From contig JAUWGN010000019.1 of the NCBI GenBank assembly GCA_030606385.1, forward strand, positions 1 through 10,182: 10,182 bases of DNA. Reading direction: 5' to 3'. Origin of the DNA: Dehalococcoidia bacterium (GTDB lineage Bacteria > Chloroflexota > Dehalococcoidia > GIF9 > AB-539-J10). Below are positions 1 through 6,646 of the stretch, in pieces; the stretch's first letter is position 1, and each line of letters starts with the position of its first letter. A model generated the notes under the pieces. That model saw nothing but the letters and a program-made list of their open reading frames with translations, was not told where the DNA came from and ran no database searches. Both the position numbers and the translations under genes were made by a program.

Positions 1-1
1 C

Positions 2-946
2 ACCAGTAAACATATTATGGGTGGAGTCTATACCATAGAAGGTGTAGAGCAAGTTATAAAAATGGCTCAAATCGTTGCTGGCGACAAACGTCGGCTTCGG
101 GAGAGGCCCATTATATCGATGATAACATGCAGTATCAGTCCCTTTAAAATTGATTCTCTATATGGTGATATGCTGGTAGCTATAGCTAAGGCGGGGATCC
201 CAGTGGTATGCCCTGCAGAGCCTCTGTGTGGGGCTACTTCTCCTGTGACCCTAGCTGGAACTTTAGTGGTGCAGGTTGTCGATTCTTTGGCTGGAGTGAT
301 AATCAGCCAGCTTGCTAACCCGGGTACACCGGTTATCTATGGCTCAGTGGCTAGCAGCACAGACTTGCGGGATATGAAGTATGTCACAGGCTCTGTCGAA
401 ATGGGCTTGTTAAATGCTGCTGGTGCCCAGATGGCACAATTTTATAAGTTGCCCTTTTATGCTACCGGGGGCATGACCGACTCCAATGTCATCGATGCCC
501 AGTCTGGTTATGAATCTTCCATCACTACTCTCCTTTGTGCTTTGGCTGGTGCTAATTTCATCCATGATGCTGCCGGGTTGATGGAATTTGCCCTCACTAT
601 GAGCTATGAAAAACTTGTGATTGATAATGAAATATTGGGGATGGCGCTGCGTGCTGTAAGAGGAATAGAGGTAAACGATGAAACTCTGGCTTTCGATGTG
701 ATCAAGCAAGCAAGTCCCAGCAGTCATTTTGTTTCCCGACGACATACCAGAACTCACATGCGAAGAGAGCACTATGTACCTACTTTAAGTAATAGGGAAT
801 TCAGAGAGGAATGGGAGAAACAAGGGAGTAAGGATATATTTCAGAAGGCAAAAGGGCGAGTGGAACAAATTTTGGATAAACCAGGGTATAGCTTACCTGA
901 TCATGTAAGAGGCAGGATATTAAGCGAAATTCCCAGCATAGTGTGA
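2..946 (+). CDS. MttB-family (non-pyrrolysine) corrinoid methyltransferase, 5' end outside window
   Basis: The frame is open from the first bases (Thr-Ser-Lys-His-Ile before the Met at 17), and those residues match the internal stretch Thr-Thr-Lys-His-Val of the full-length paralogue at 1868-3418. The gene therefore starts upstream and about 310 C-terminal residues are visible. Family signatures present, numbered from the Met at 17, are PIISMITC (32-39), a GTPVIYGS strand (103-110), QMAQFYKLPFYATGG (138-152) followed by a TDS..D.QSGYES motif (154-168), and a C-terminal HTRTHMRREHY segment (243-253). MttB-family proteins form a TIM barrel and move a methyl group from a quaternary or tertiary amine to a corrinoid protein. 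No in-frame UAG is present in this part, so it belongs with the MtgB/MtcB-like enzymes rather than pyrrolysine MttB. The substrate cannot be read from sequence; glycine betaine, carnitine, proline betaine and similar compounds are known for relatives. It probably forms one operon with the genes below. Confidence 0.9.
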   Translation, partial: TSKHIMGGVYTIEGVEQVIKMAQIVAGDKRRLRERPIISMITCSISPFKIDSLYGDMLVAIAKAGIPVVCPAEPLCGATSPVTLAGTLVVQVVDSLAGVIISQLANPGTPVIYGSVASSTDLRDMKYVTGSVEMGLLNAAGAQMAQFYKLPFYATGGMTDSNVIDAQSGYESSITTLLCALAGANFIHDAAGLMEFALTMSYEKLVIDNEILGMALRAVRGIEVNDETLAFDVIKQASPSSHFVSRRHTRTHMRREHYVPTLSNREFREEWEKQGSKDIFQKAKGRVEQILDKPGYSLPDHVRGRILSEIPSIV

Positions 947-953
947 GGAGTAT

Positions 954-968
954 TCAGCATTAAGCTGA
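954..968 (+). other. Small hairpin between first MttB-like gene and MtgA-like gene
   Basis: TCAGC and GCTGA are separated by the loop ATTAA. The hairpin lies between the GGAG at 947-950 and the ATG at 979. That ATG has no good Shine-Dalgarno at normal distance; folding the hairpin would shorten the gap from 28 to about 13 nt. The role is uncertain. Confidence 0.3.
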
Positions 969-978
969 TAGCAGATAT

Positions 979-1809
979 ATGTTAATCATTGGTGAGAATA
1001 TAAACGCTAGTAACAGAAGGATAGCAGAAGCAATAAGAGCACGTAATAGCACTTTTCTTCAGGAGTTAGCTTTAGCCCAGTCAGCCGCGGATTACCTCGA
1101 TGTAAACGTGGGTGGGGGTAAAGGGTCTACTGGGCAGGAAATTGAGGATATGAAATGGCTAATTGATATTATCTGTAAAGTCACCGATAAGGCTATAGTT
1201 GTGGACAGTGCCAACCCTGAGGTGATTGAAGCAGGGTTAAAGCAAGGGGTGTCATTACGAGCGGAGCGAAGCAATCGTGTGGCAATGGTTAACTCAGTTA
1301 ATGCCGAGAAAGCCAGATTGGAGGCTATAGGCCCTCTGGTAGGTGAGTATCGGGTTGATGTTATTGCCTTAGCTATGGATGACAATGGTATATCGTCACG
1401 AGTAGAGGAGCGTATCAGGGCATGTGACCTGATTCTGGAAGGTTTGAGTCGTTACAACATTCCCGCTGAGAGAGTATATTTTGACCCGCTGGTGCTACCT
1501 ATTGGAGTAGACACCACTCAAGGACAGGTTACTTTAAAGACTTTAGAGCAAATCAAAGCAAGGTATCCTGAAGCTAAGACTGTCGTTGGTTTGAGCAACA
1601 CCTCCTACGGCTTACCCCAGCGATCAATGATAAACGATGCCTTTTTGTTAATGCTCATGTATGCCGGCCTGGACTCCGTAATTGTGAATCCGTTGCACAG
1701 CAGCACTATAGGTAGCATTGAACTAGGAGAAATGCTGTTAGGGAAGGATGCCCATTGCAAAAAATATTTAAAGGCACACCGAAAGGGACTATACCAGGAG
1801 AAGCACTAA
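979..1809 (+). CDS. MtgA/AcsE-like methyltetrahydrofolate:corrinoid methyltransferase (pterin-binding domain)
   Basis: A single DHPS-like pterin-binding TIM barrel of 276 residues. It opens with LIIGENINASN (2-12), then DYLDVNVGGG (39-48), VDSANPEVIEAGL (75-87), NSVNAEK (105-111), ALAMDDNGI (130-138), FDPLVLPIGVD (168-178) and a conserved GLSNTSYGLPQRSMIN stretch (204-219). These are the pterin- and corrinoid-facing motifs of MtgA, AcsE and the MetH pterin domain. The expected reaction is methyl transfer between the methylated corrinoid protein (encoded at 3415) and tetrahydrofolate, in the cytoplasm, feeding methyl groups into the Wood-Ljungdahl pathway. It lies 32 nt after the first MttB-like gene. 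ATG 979 is chosen because it puts the IIGE strand at the N-terminus as in the family, although its ribosome binding site is weak. Residues 91-100 (VSLRAERSNR) have no counterpart in the family and come from a dispersed DNA repeat (see 1251-1276). Confidence 0.9.
   Translation: MLIIGENINASNRRIAEAIRARNSTFLQELALAQSAADYLDVNVGGGKGSTGQEIEDMKWLIDIICKVTDKAIVVDSANPEVIEAGLKQGVSLRAERSNRVAMVNSVNAEKARLEAIGPLVGEYRVDVIALAMDDNGISSRVEERIRACDLILEGLSRYNIPAERVYFDPLVLPIGVDTTQGQVTLKTLEQIKARYPEAKTVVGLSNTSYGLPQRSMINDAFLLMLMYAGLDSVIVNPLHSSTIGSIELGEMLLGKDAHCKKYLKAHRKGLYQEKH
1251..1276 (+). repeat. Dispersed repeat arm inserted in frame inside the MtgA-like gene
   Basis: The 26 bases begin GTCATTACGAG and end GCGAAGCAATC. 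As I recall it, this is the 'GTCATTGCGAG...GCGAAGCAATC' small dispersed repeat seen in many bacterial genomes, here differing at about two positions. In the frame used it yields the tell-tale peptide SLRAERSN. It sits exactly between VIEAGLKQ and AMVNSVNAE, which are nearly adjacent in MtgA-type proteins. Reading frame is kept. Only one arm is present; the opposing arm of the usual palindrome is not seen. No second copy was noticed in the window. Confidence 0.75.
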
Positions 1810-1813
1810 AAGG

Positions 1814-1860
1814 AAATCCTAAAAGTTTGGAATTTAGATTTTTGAGATTGTTTAGGATTT
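1814..1860 (+). promoter_or_regulatory. Inverted repeat that buries the ribosome binding site of the second MttB-like gene
   Basis: AAATCCTAAA (1814-1823) and TTTAGGATTT (1851-1860) are perfect 10-base complements around a 27-nt AT-rich loop, starting 4 nt after the stop of the preceding gene. The only Shine-Dalgarno-like AGGA (1854-1857) for ATG 1868 lies in the 3' arm, so a folded stem would hide it. There is no T-run, so it does not look like a standard terminator. A translational switch or mRNA-stability element is inferred. Confidence 0.45.
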
Positions 1861-1867
1861 ATTGAAA

Positions 1868-3418
1868 ATGGCTAGAGAAGGAATTTTGGTTCATTCTCCA
1901 TATGAAAGGATGACCGAGGAGCAAATCAAGCAAATTCACCATGCCTCCGTGCAGATTCTGAATGACCCCGGCATGATATCTTTTAATTGCGAGGCGGCGG
2001 AGATATTCAGTGCCAACGGCGCAGAAGTTACGTCAATAACATCTGCCGATAATCCCTGCTGGTTGGTAAGAATACCAGAGAAACTCATTCTACAAGCCAT
2101 CAATAGCGCACCTAAAATAGTCAAGTTAGGTGCCAGGAACAGGGATAACAGCCTTTTCCTGAATGGTGAAGAACCGAGGGTATTCTTCGTTTCCGGCTCG
2201 GAAACCAATATCTGGCTGGATGTTGATTTCCCAACCTATGTTAAGAAATCTGACCCTGGTACTGAGATTCTGGTGCCCGAATTTCACAAGCGGCGTGGCA
2301 CTGTTTTAGACCTTTGTCAAGCGGCTCACCTGTGTGAGCATCTGGAAAGTCTGGATGCCTTCATTCGTTCCGTAAATATCCAGGATAAAGACATCATAGA
2401 AGATAATAAAGATGTTAATAAATTCTTTGCCTCCTTAAATAACACTACCAAGCATGTGATGGCAGGGCTAACCAGTTTGGAGCAACTGGATAATGTGGTA
2501 AATATGGCAAAGTTAATAGTTGGGGGAGGAGAAGAGGAGCTTAAGGAAAACCCTATCATTTCCTTTATCACCTGTTTAGTGAAAAGCCCTCTGCAATTTG
2601 TGGATGATACCAGTCAGACCTTGATGGAGATCTGCAGGAGGGGACTGCCAGTAGTAGTTTCGTCCGCACCCCAGGCTGGAAGCACTGCCCCTATGACGGA
2701 AGACGGCATTATGGCTCAAATAAATGCTGAAGTTCTGGCAGGAATAACCTTGAGCCAGCTGGTAAACGAGGGAACACCAGTGCTTTACGGAAGCGTACCG
2801 GTCAGAGCCCGGCTTGATACCCTCAACGATTCCTATGGTGCTCCTGAAACCAGCCAATATAACATTGACTGCGTTCAAATGGCACGGTTCTACAAGTTGC
2901 CTTGCTACGCTACCGCGGGAGTGTGCGATACGAAGATACCGGGACAACAAACATCGATAGAGAGACTGTTCTCAGACATATTAGTCACTTTGAGTGGGCC
3001 GCAATACCTGCATTGTGCCTACGGTCTCCTCGATTGCAATTCTACTTTCTGTTTACTCCAGGCTGTTTTGGACGACGCTCACTTTCAGATGATCAAGTTC
3101 TTCCTGCGACCGCCGCGGATCAGCGAAGACGAGGTTGCTGAGAGCTTGAAACAAATAAGAGCGGTGGTGGCGACACCACAGAAGCTGTACATCAGGTATA
3201 TTCGCCCCCTGATGCGTAGTGGAAAACTCTCAATGCCTTATCCCTTTGAAGGGGATGGGGAGACGGATAATGTATTTGCATTAGCCCACGAGAGGATGAA
3301 GCAACTCCTTGCACAACCTGTGGAGCACATAGACCCAGCTACCACCAAGAAGATATTTGAAGAGATACCTGGAATACTGTCCAGACTGAACGTATATGAA
3401 GAAAGGAGGAAGCAATGA
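1868..3418 (+). CDS. Second MttB-family methyltransferase, divergent, full length
   Basis: A full-length MttB-family protein of 516 residues from ATG 1868. TTG 1862, two codons upstream, is possible, but AGGA 1854-1857 is only 4 nt from it and 10 nt from the ATG. The N-terminus MTEEQIKQIHHASVQILNDPG (14-34) is typical of the family. Then come NTTKHVMAGL (about 195-204), PIISFITCLV, AGSTAPMT, EGTPVLYGSVP and QMARFYKLPCYATAGV. No in-frame UAG occurs. Compared with the first MttB-like protein, the TDS..D.QSGYE segment is replaced by CDTKIPGQQTSIE, the HDAAGLME region by HCAYGLLDCNST, and the C-terminal HT..H.R.E stretch is missing. It probably acts on a different methylated substrate, or has lost part of its catalytic surface. 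It overlaps the corrinoid gene by ATGA, so the two are translationally coupled and this protein is the likeliest partner of that corrinoid protein. Confidence 0.9.
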   Translation: MAREGILVHSPYERMTEEQIKQIHHASVQILNDPGMISFNCEAAEIFSANGAEVTSITSADNPCWLVRIPEKLILQAINSAPKIVKLGARNRDNSLFLNGEEPRVFFVSGSETNIWLDVDFPTYVKKSDPGTEILVPEFHKRRGTVLDLCQAAHLCEHLESLDAFIRSVNIQDKDIIEDNKDVNKFFASLNNTTKHVMAGLTSLEQLDNVVNMAKLIVGGGEEELKENPIISFITCLVKSPLQFVDDTSQTLMEICRRGLPVVVSSAPQAGSTAPMTEDGIMAQINAEVLAGITLSQLVNEGTPVLYGSVPVRARLDTLNDSYGAPETSQYNIDCVQMARFYKLPCYATAGVCDTKIPGQQTSIERLFSDILVTLSGPQYLHCAYGLLDCNSTFCLLQAVLDDAHFQMIKFFLRPPRISEDEVAESLKQIRAVVATPQKLYIRYIRPLMRSGKLSMPYPFEGDGETDNVFALAHERMKQLLAQPVEHIDPATTKKIFEEIPGILSRLNVYEERRKQ

Positions 3419-3441
3419 AGGAAACAATGGAGGAAACAATG
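3406..3441 (+). repeat. Three tandem 12-nt units, each a Shine-Dalgarno plus ATG, at the corrinoid gene start
   Basis: Units GAGGAAGCAATG (3406-3417), AAGGAAACAATG (3418-3429) and GAGGAAACAATG (3430-3441) follow one another, and a further GAGGAAGAC comes next. All three ATGs (3415, 3427, 3439) are in the same frame and each has a purine-rich ribosome-binding sequence a few nt upstream. The first, extended to AAAGGAGGA at 3402-3410, is the strongest. Expansion of a 12-nt microsatellite is the simplest origin; it adds the repeated Met-(Lys/Glu)-Glu-Thr residues at the N-terminus. Confidence 0.7.
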
Positions 3442-4128
3442 GAGGAAGACATACTTGCACTGCTTAAGGAGAATGTTATCCAGGGTAGAAGGACCAAGGA
3501 TGATGAAGGAGTAGATGGGGATATGGTCGGGACCCCGGCAGTATTGGAGTTAACGCAGTTAATGGTGGAAAGCGATATCGCTCCAGAAATAATAATCAAG
3601 CAAGGTTTAACCGCAGGGATGCAGGTGGTAGGCGACAAGTTTGCCACAAAGGAGTATTTTATCCCGGACATGTTGGCCTCCGCCGAAGCGGTGGGGGCAG
3701 CTATGGATATTCTAAAGCCAATTCTTGAAGCTGCTGACATTGAAACAAAAGGGCGATTCGTTATAGCCACAGCAAAAGGGGATATCCATGACATCGGAAA
3801 GAACATTGTTGCTATCTTGCTCAAGGGGGCAGGTTATGAGGTAAAGGACCTGGGCATAGATGTTTCTCCAGAGAAGATTGTCAAGGTTGTCAGAGAATAT
3901 AAGCCTGATTTCCTCGGCATTTCTGCTTTACTGACTACCACGATGGTAGCTATGGGAAAGACAATTGAAGCGCTGAAAGAAAATGGGCTTAGGGACAAAG
4001 TCAAGGTTCTAGTTGGAGGAGCGGCGGTCTCTGAGGAGTATGCGCAGGAGATAGAAGCGGATGCCTACTGTGTGGACGGCTTTCACGCCATTAAGGTACT
4101 CGAGGATTTTCAAAAAGTGAAGACATAG
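3415..4128 (+). CDS. Corrinoid (B12-binding) methyl-carrier protein, MtgC/MttC type
   Basis: A 237-residue two-domain corrinoid protein. An N-terminal helical cap (about 10-105, with VVGDKFATKEYFIPDMLASAE at 71-91) precedes a Rossmann-like B12 domain (112-235). The latter holds the cobalt-ligand motif D-I-H125-D-I-G (123-128), the GISALLTTTM loop (168-177) and VGGA (200-203), all normal for MtgC, MttC and MtbC. It carries the methyl group as methyl-Co(III) between an MttB-like demethylase and the MtgA-like transferase. The first ATG (3415) is preferred because AAAGGAGG at 3402-3409 lies 5 nt upstream and the start overlaps the previous stop as ATGA. The N-terminal repeat MKETMEETMEED comes from the 12-nt tandem repeat. 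About 20 polar residues at 24-43 (RRTKDDEGVDGD region) look like a longer inter-helix loop than usual. Reactivation of oxidised cobalt would need an activase encoded elsewhere. Confidence 0.93.
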   Translation: MKETMEETMEEDILALLKENVIQGRRTKDDEGVDGDMVGTPAVLELTQLMVESDIAPEIIIKQGLTAGMQVVGDKFATKEYFIPDMLASAEAVGAAMDILKPILEAADIETKGRFVIATAKGDIHDIGKNIVAILLKGAGYEVKDLGIDVSPEKIVKVVREYKPDFLGISALLTTTMVAMGKTIEALKENGLRDKVKVLVGGAAVSEEYAQEIEADAYCVDGFHAIKVLEDFQKVKT

Positions 4129-4160
4129 CTCAAGTGCGTTACTTTGATTATTCGATTAGA

Positions 4161-4198
4161 GGAGGGTAACTATAGCCGGAATTGCTGGAGTCATATCG
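4161..4198 (+). promoter_or_regulatory. Strong ribosome binding site facing an ATA codon; upstream coding homology of the AsnB-like gene
   Basis: GGAGGG (4161-4166) stands 5 nt before ATA 4172. The frame from that ATA reads I-A-G-I-A-G-V-I-S and joins GTG 4199 without a stop. It aligns with the M-C-G-I-A-G-V-I start of glutamine-dependent asparagine synthetases, so the ancestral start is at 4172, where ATG has become ATA and the Cys codon has become GCC. A fallback start is GTG 4199 with GGAG (4187-4190) 8 nt upstream. The nearest in-frame stop upstream is TAG at 4157-4159. Confidence 0.6.
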
Positions 4199-5650
4199 GT
4201 GGATGGAGAGTGTCCGGGTGGGACGACAAAGCAGGTGACAGGAATGTTGGAGTTAATCCGTCACCGGGGCCCGGACAACACCACCACACGGACATTGCCA
4301 GACAAGACGGGAGCACTGGGTGCAGTTGAAATCAACCTGACGCTCGAAAGGACGCCCTGCACCTCAGTTTCCACGCCCCCGTACATTCTCTTTGACGGAG
4401 AACTATTCAATGAAAGGTCTTCAGGGCAAAGTGACGTGGAGCTTTTCAAGCAGTTTTACCAGAAGTACGGGAAAGATTGCTTCAAACACCTTGACGGGAG
4501 TTATAGCTGCGCCATTGTCGAAGAAGACGAAACCATCTTGGCCCGTGACCATGTGGGTGCAAGGCCCCTTTTCTACGGGCCGGCAAACAACTTATTGTGC
4601 TTCTGCACAGAAATGAAGGGGTTGATAGACCATGTTCGTTTTGATATCCATGAGCTTTGCCCTGGACACATGTACAGTACAAAAGAAGGGCTGAAGGCCT
4701 TTGATCCATTTGTTCCTGACATACCTGAAATAGGCGACCTGAAAGAAACTGCCAGTACGCTGAGGGAACTCATGATAGAGGCAGTAAAGAGAAGAATGAA
4801 GGGAGTGCAAGCCGTTTCCCTGAGCGGTGGTCTTGATAGCTCCCTCATTGCAGCCATAGCCAGGGAGTTTAATCCTGATCTGCAGGCGTTCACTGGTACC
4901 ATTGATAGTGCACCAGGCCCAGACCTGGAGAACGCCATATTGATGGCTGATTTATTGGGGCTGGAACATCACATCTATAGAATCACTGACTCCGAGATTT
5001 CCAATTTCATCCCTGAAGCGATCTGGTATCTGGAGAGCTTTGACGAGGACTGCATATCCGGTGTTATCTCCAATTGTTACGTCTCAAAAATGACAAAAAC
5101 ATATAGCGACTCCATTCTTGTGGGGGAAGGGGCTGATGAGCTGTTCGGGGGATATCGCATGGTGCTGAAAAGCCCCAGGGTGACCAGTGATGAACACAGG
5201 GAACAGCTGGCTCAAAGGCTGGTGGAAATCGCGTACAATACCGCACTCAGACGCATGGACCGGGGATGGATGGCGAATGCTGTAAACTACCAGACCCCCT
5301 TCCTGGATACGAAGGTCGTAGCTTTCAGCCAGAAGATCCCCATGCAGTGGAAGATTTATGGTGAAAAGCAGGTGGAAAAGTACATTTTGAGAGAGGCATT
5401 CAGAGATATGCTTCCTGAGAAGATCGTCAATCGTGAGAAACTCAGGTTTGCTATGGGGACGGGCATGGACGACGTTATGGATGCGCTGGTTTCAAAACTA
5501 ATTGACCCCGAAGGGATAAAAGAGCGACCGAAAACATTTTACGGATTGTCATTTGCAACCTTTAAAGAGCTGTACTATTACGACGAGTTCTTACGCCTTT
5601 TCCCGCCCGCCTATGAAAAACAGACCATCCGATGGGATCCCTTCAAGTAG
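4199..5650 (+). CDS. Asparagine-synthetase (AsnB)-like protein with degenerate glutaminase domain
   Basis: From GTG 4199 this is 483 residues; with the homologous stretch from ATA 4172 it is 492, somewhat shorter than E. coli AsnB (about 554). Numbered from 4199, an Ntn/class II glutaminase-like domain (1-150) carries RHRGPDN (21-27), FDGELFN (65-71), SDVEL (78-82) and ARDHVGARPLFY (115-126). A PP-loop synthetase domain follows with SLSGGLDSS (207-215), GEGADELFGGY (309-319), a TPFLD strand and a C-terminal K-R-K-like region. The synthetase half looks functional: it would adenylate a carboxylate and form an amide. The glutaminase half does not. The N-terminal Cys is Ala, the oxyanion Asn of the usual N-G-E-x-x-N is Asp, and the conserved Arg of the RLSI motif is absent. 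Ammonia-dependent asparagine synthesis or amidation of another acid, as in beta-lactam synthetase relatives, are both possible. It lies 70 nt after the corrinoid gene, apparently in the same operon. Confidence 0.85.
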   Translation: MDGECPGGTTKQVTGMLELIRHRGPDNTTTRTLPDKTGALGAVEINLTLERTPCTSVSTPPYILFDGELFNERSSGQSDVELFKQFYQKYGKDCFKHLDGSYSCAIVEEDETILARDHVGARPLFYGPANNLLCFCTEMKGLIDHVRFDIHELCPGHMYSTKEGLKAFDPFVPDIPEIGDLKETASTLRELMIEAVKRRMKGVQAVSLSGGLDSSLIAAIAREFNPDLQAFTGTIDSAPGPDLENAILMADLLGLEHHIYRITDSEISNFIPEAIWYLESFDEDCISGVISNCYVSKMTKTYSDSILVGEGADELFGGYRMVLKSPRVTSDEHREQLAQRLVEIAYNTALRRMDRGWMANAVNYQTPFLDTKVVAFSQKIPMQWKIYGEKQVEKYILREAFRDMLPEKIVNREKLRFAMGTGMDDVMDALVSKLIDPEGIKERPKTFYGLSFATFKELYYYDEFLRLFPPAYEKQTIRWDPFK

Positions 5651-5654
5651 AAGA

Positions 5655-5684
5655 TGAGTTCGGAAACATCATGTTGCGAACTCA
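5655..5684 (+). other. Hairpin after the AsnB-like gene
   Basis: TGAGTTCG (5655-5662) pairs perfectly with CGAACTCA (5677-5684), and the loop contains the nested complement AACAT/ATGTT (5665-5675). It starts 5 nt after the stop codon. There is no following T-run (AAAATC), so it is a weak terminator candidate at best; RNA processing or end protection is equally likely. Confidence 0.45.
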
Positions 5685-5780
5685 AAATCTATGGATGGGC
5701 ACTATTTGGTGCTACCCCAACTTCAGATTCATTTTTGGCAGGAACACTAACGAATTCGTGAGCCGGGCTCCTCATCCACA

Positions 5781-6629
5781 ATGGAATTGACGATCCTTGG
5801 GTCTGGCGGCTGCATGGTCATTCCCAAACCCCTTTGCCGGTGCCGGGTCTGCCAGGAAGCAAGGAAGAGGGGTATTCCTTACAGCAGAGCAGGTCCCTGT
5901 GCTTTCCTTCATGATATCAACCTCCTGATTGACACACCAGCGGAAATTGTCAGCCTTTTGAATCGTTCCCCTATCCGCCGTGTCGATTACCTGATGTTCA
6001 CTCACCTGGACCCTGACCACGTGGAAGGATTCCGGGTAGTCGAGCAAATTGCGCTGGATTTTCGTACCTGGCGTGCCTATCCAGAAAAACAGATTTGTTT
6101 GTTGCTCCCCGACCAGCTAGGCGAAGGAATAAGGAATATTCGTTCTCAGTATGGTCCCCTGATCGATTTCTACCAGGAAAGCGGTTTTGTCAGGCTCATG
6201 CTTTTTCAGGGCAGTGTCCAGATAAGAGACGTTCGCATCACTGCCATCGCAGTTGATCGGGGTTCCCAGTTAGCCTTCGTTTACATCTTTGAAAAGTCAG
6301 GACGCAAGGTGGTTTATGCTCCCTGCGATATCAAGCCCTTCCCGGAGCATCGGAATGAGGTTCAACAGGCCGATCTGCTGGTCATCCAGCCGGGGATATT
6401 TGAGAAAGGGCTGAAGCATGGCTTCAGATATCCAGCCGATCATATCTCCAGGACCACACTCTATACCTTTGAGCAAACCCTGGATTTGGTGGCACGGCTC
6501 CACGCTAAGAGGACCATTTTTGTTCACCTGGAGGAATACTGGAATCGGAGCTATGACGATTACCGTAGCCTGGAGACTAACGACCAGAGGATTCGCTTTG
6601 CCTATGATGGCATGCAGCTAACTGTGTGA
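5781..6629 (+). CDS. PhnP-like metallo-beta-lactamase-fold hydrolase with altered metal motif
   Basis: A 282-residue MBL-fold protein. The N-terminus LTILGSGG (3-10) followed by PLCRCRVC (17-24) and a later PYSRAGPC resembles the PhnP/cyclic-phosphodiesterase branch, in which a C-x-C-x-x-C cluster binds a structural zinc. The core metal motif reads T-H75-L-D77-P-D79-H80: H-x-D-x-D-H instead of H-x-H-x-D-H. Where a third His is expected the sequence has AVDRG (157-161). APCD183 and FVH249 fit motifs 4 and 5. It is probably a hydrolase of phosphodiester or cyclic phosphate type, with non-standard or reduced metal binding; the substrate is unknown. ATG 5781 is chosen because the first beta-strand starts there, but no Shine-Dalgarno precedes it. 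It lies 130 nt after the AsnB-like gene and before the terminator at 6729, so it is probably the last gene of the + strand unit. Confidence 0.8.
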   Translation: MELTILGSGGCMVIPKPLCRCRVCQEARKRGIPYSRAGPCAFLHDINLLIDTPAEIVSLLNRSPIRRVDYLMFTHLDPDHVEGFRVVEQIALDFRTWRAYPEKQICLLLPDQLGEGIRNIRSQYGPLIDFYQESGFVRLMLFQGSVQIRDVRITAIAVDRGSQLAFVYIFEKSGRKVVYAPCDIKPFPEHRNEVQQADLLVIQPGIFEKGLKHGFRYPADHISRTTLYTFEQTLDLVARLHAKRTIFVHLEEYWNRSYDDYRSLETNDQRIRFAYDGMQLTV

Positions 6630-6646
6630 TACATGTTCGACGTCGC

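Noticed and set aside
410..772. Open frame of 120 codons on the - strand inside the first MttB-like gene
   Set aside because: Antisense shadow of a strongly conserved coding frame; the translated peptide has no recognisable domain.
2..3418. Possible pyrrolysine (in-frame UAG) MttB
   Set aside because: Both frames run through the region equivalent to the pyrrolysine site without an amber codon.
3339..3824. 161-codon - strand frame rich in Ser/Ile/Met across the MttB/corrinoid junction
   Set aside because: Mirror of the corrinoid coding frame; low-complexity composition and no ribosome binding site context.
4144..4329. 61-codon + strand frame starting just before the AsnB-like gene
   Set aside because: Different frame over the AsnB N-terminal region; the AsnB frame carries the family homology (RHRGPD).
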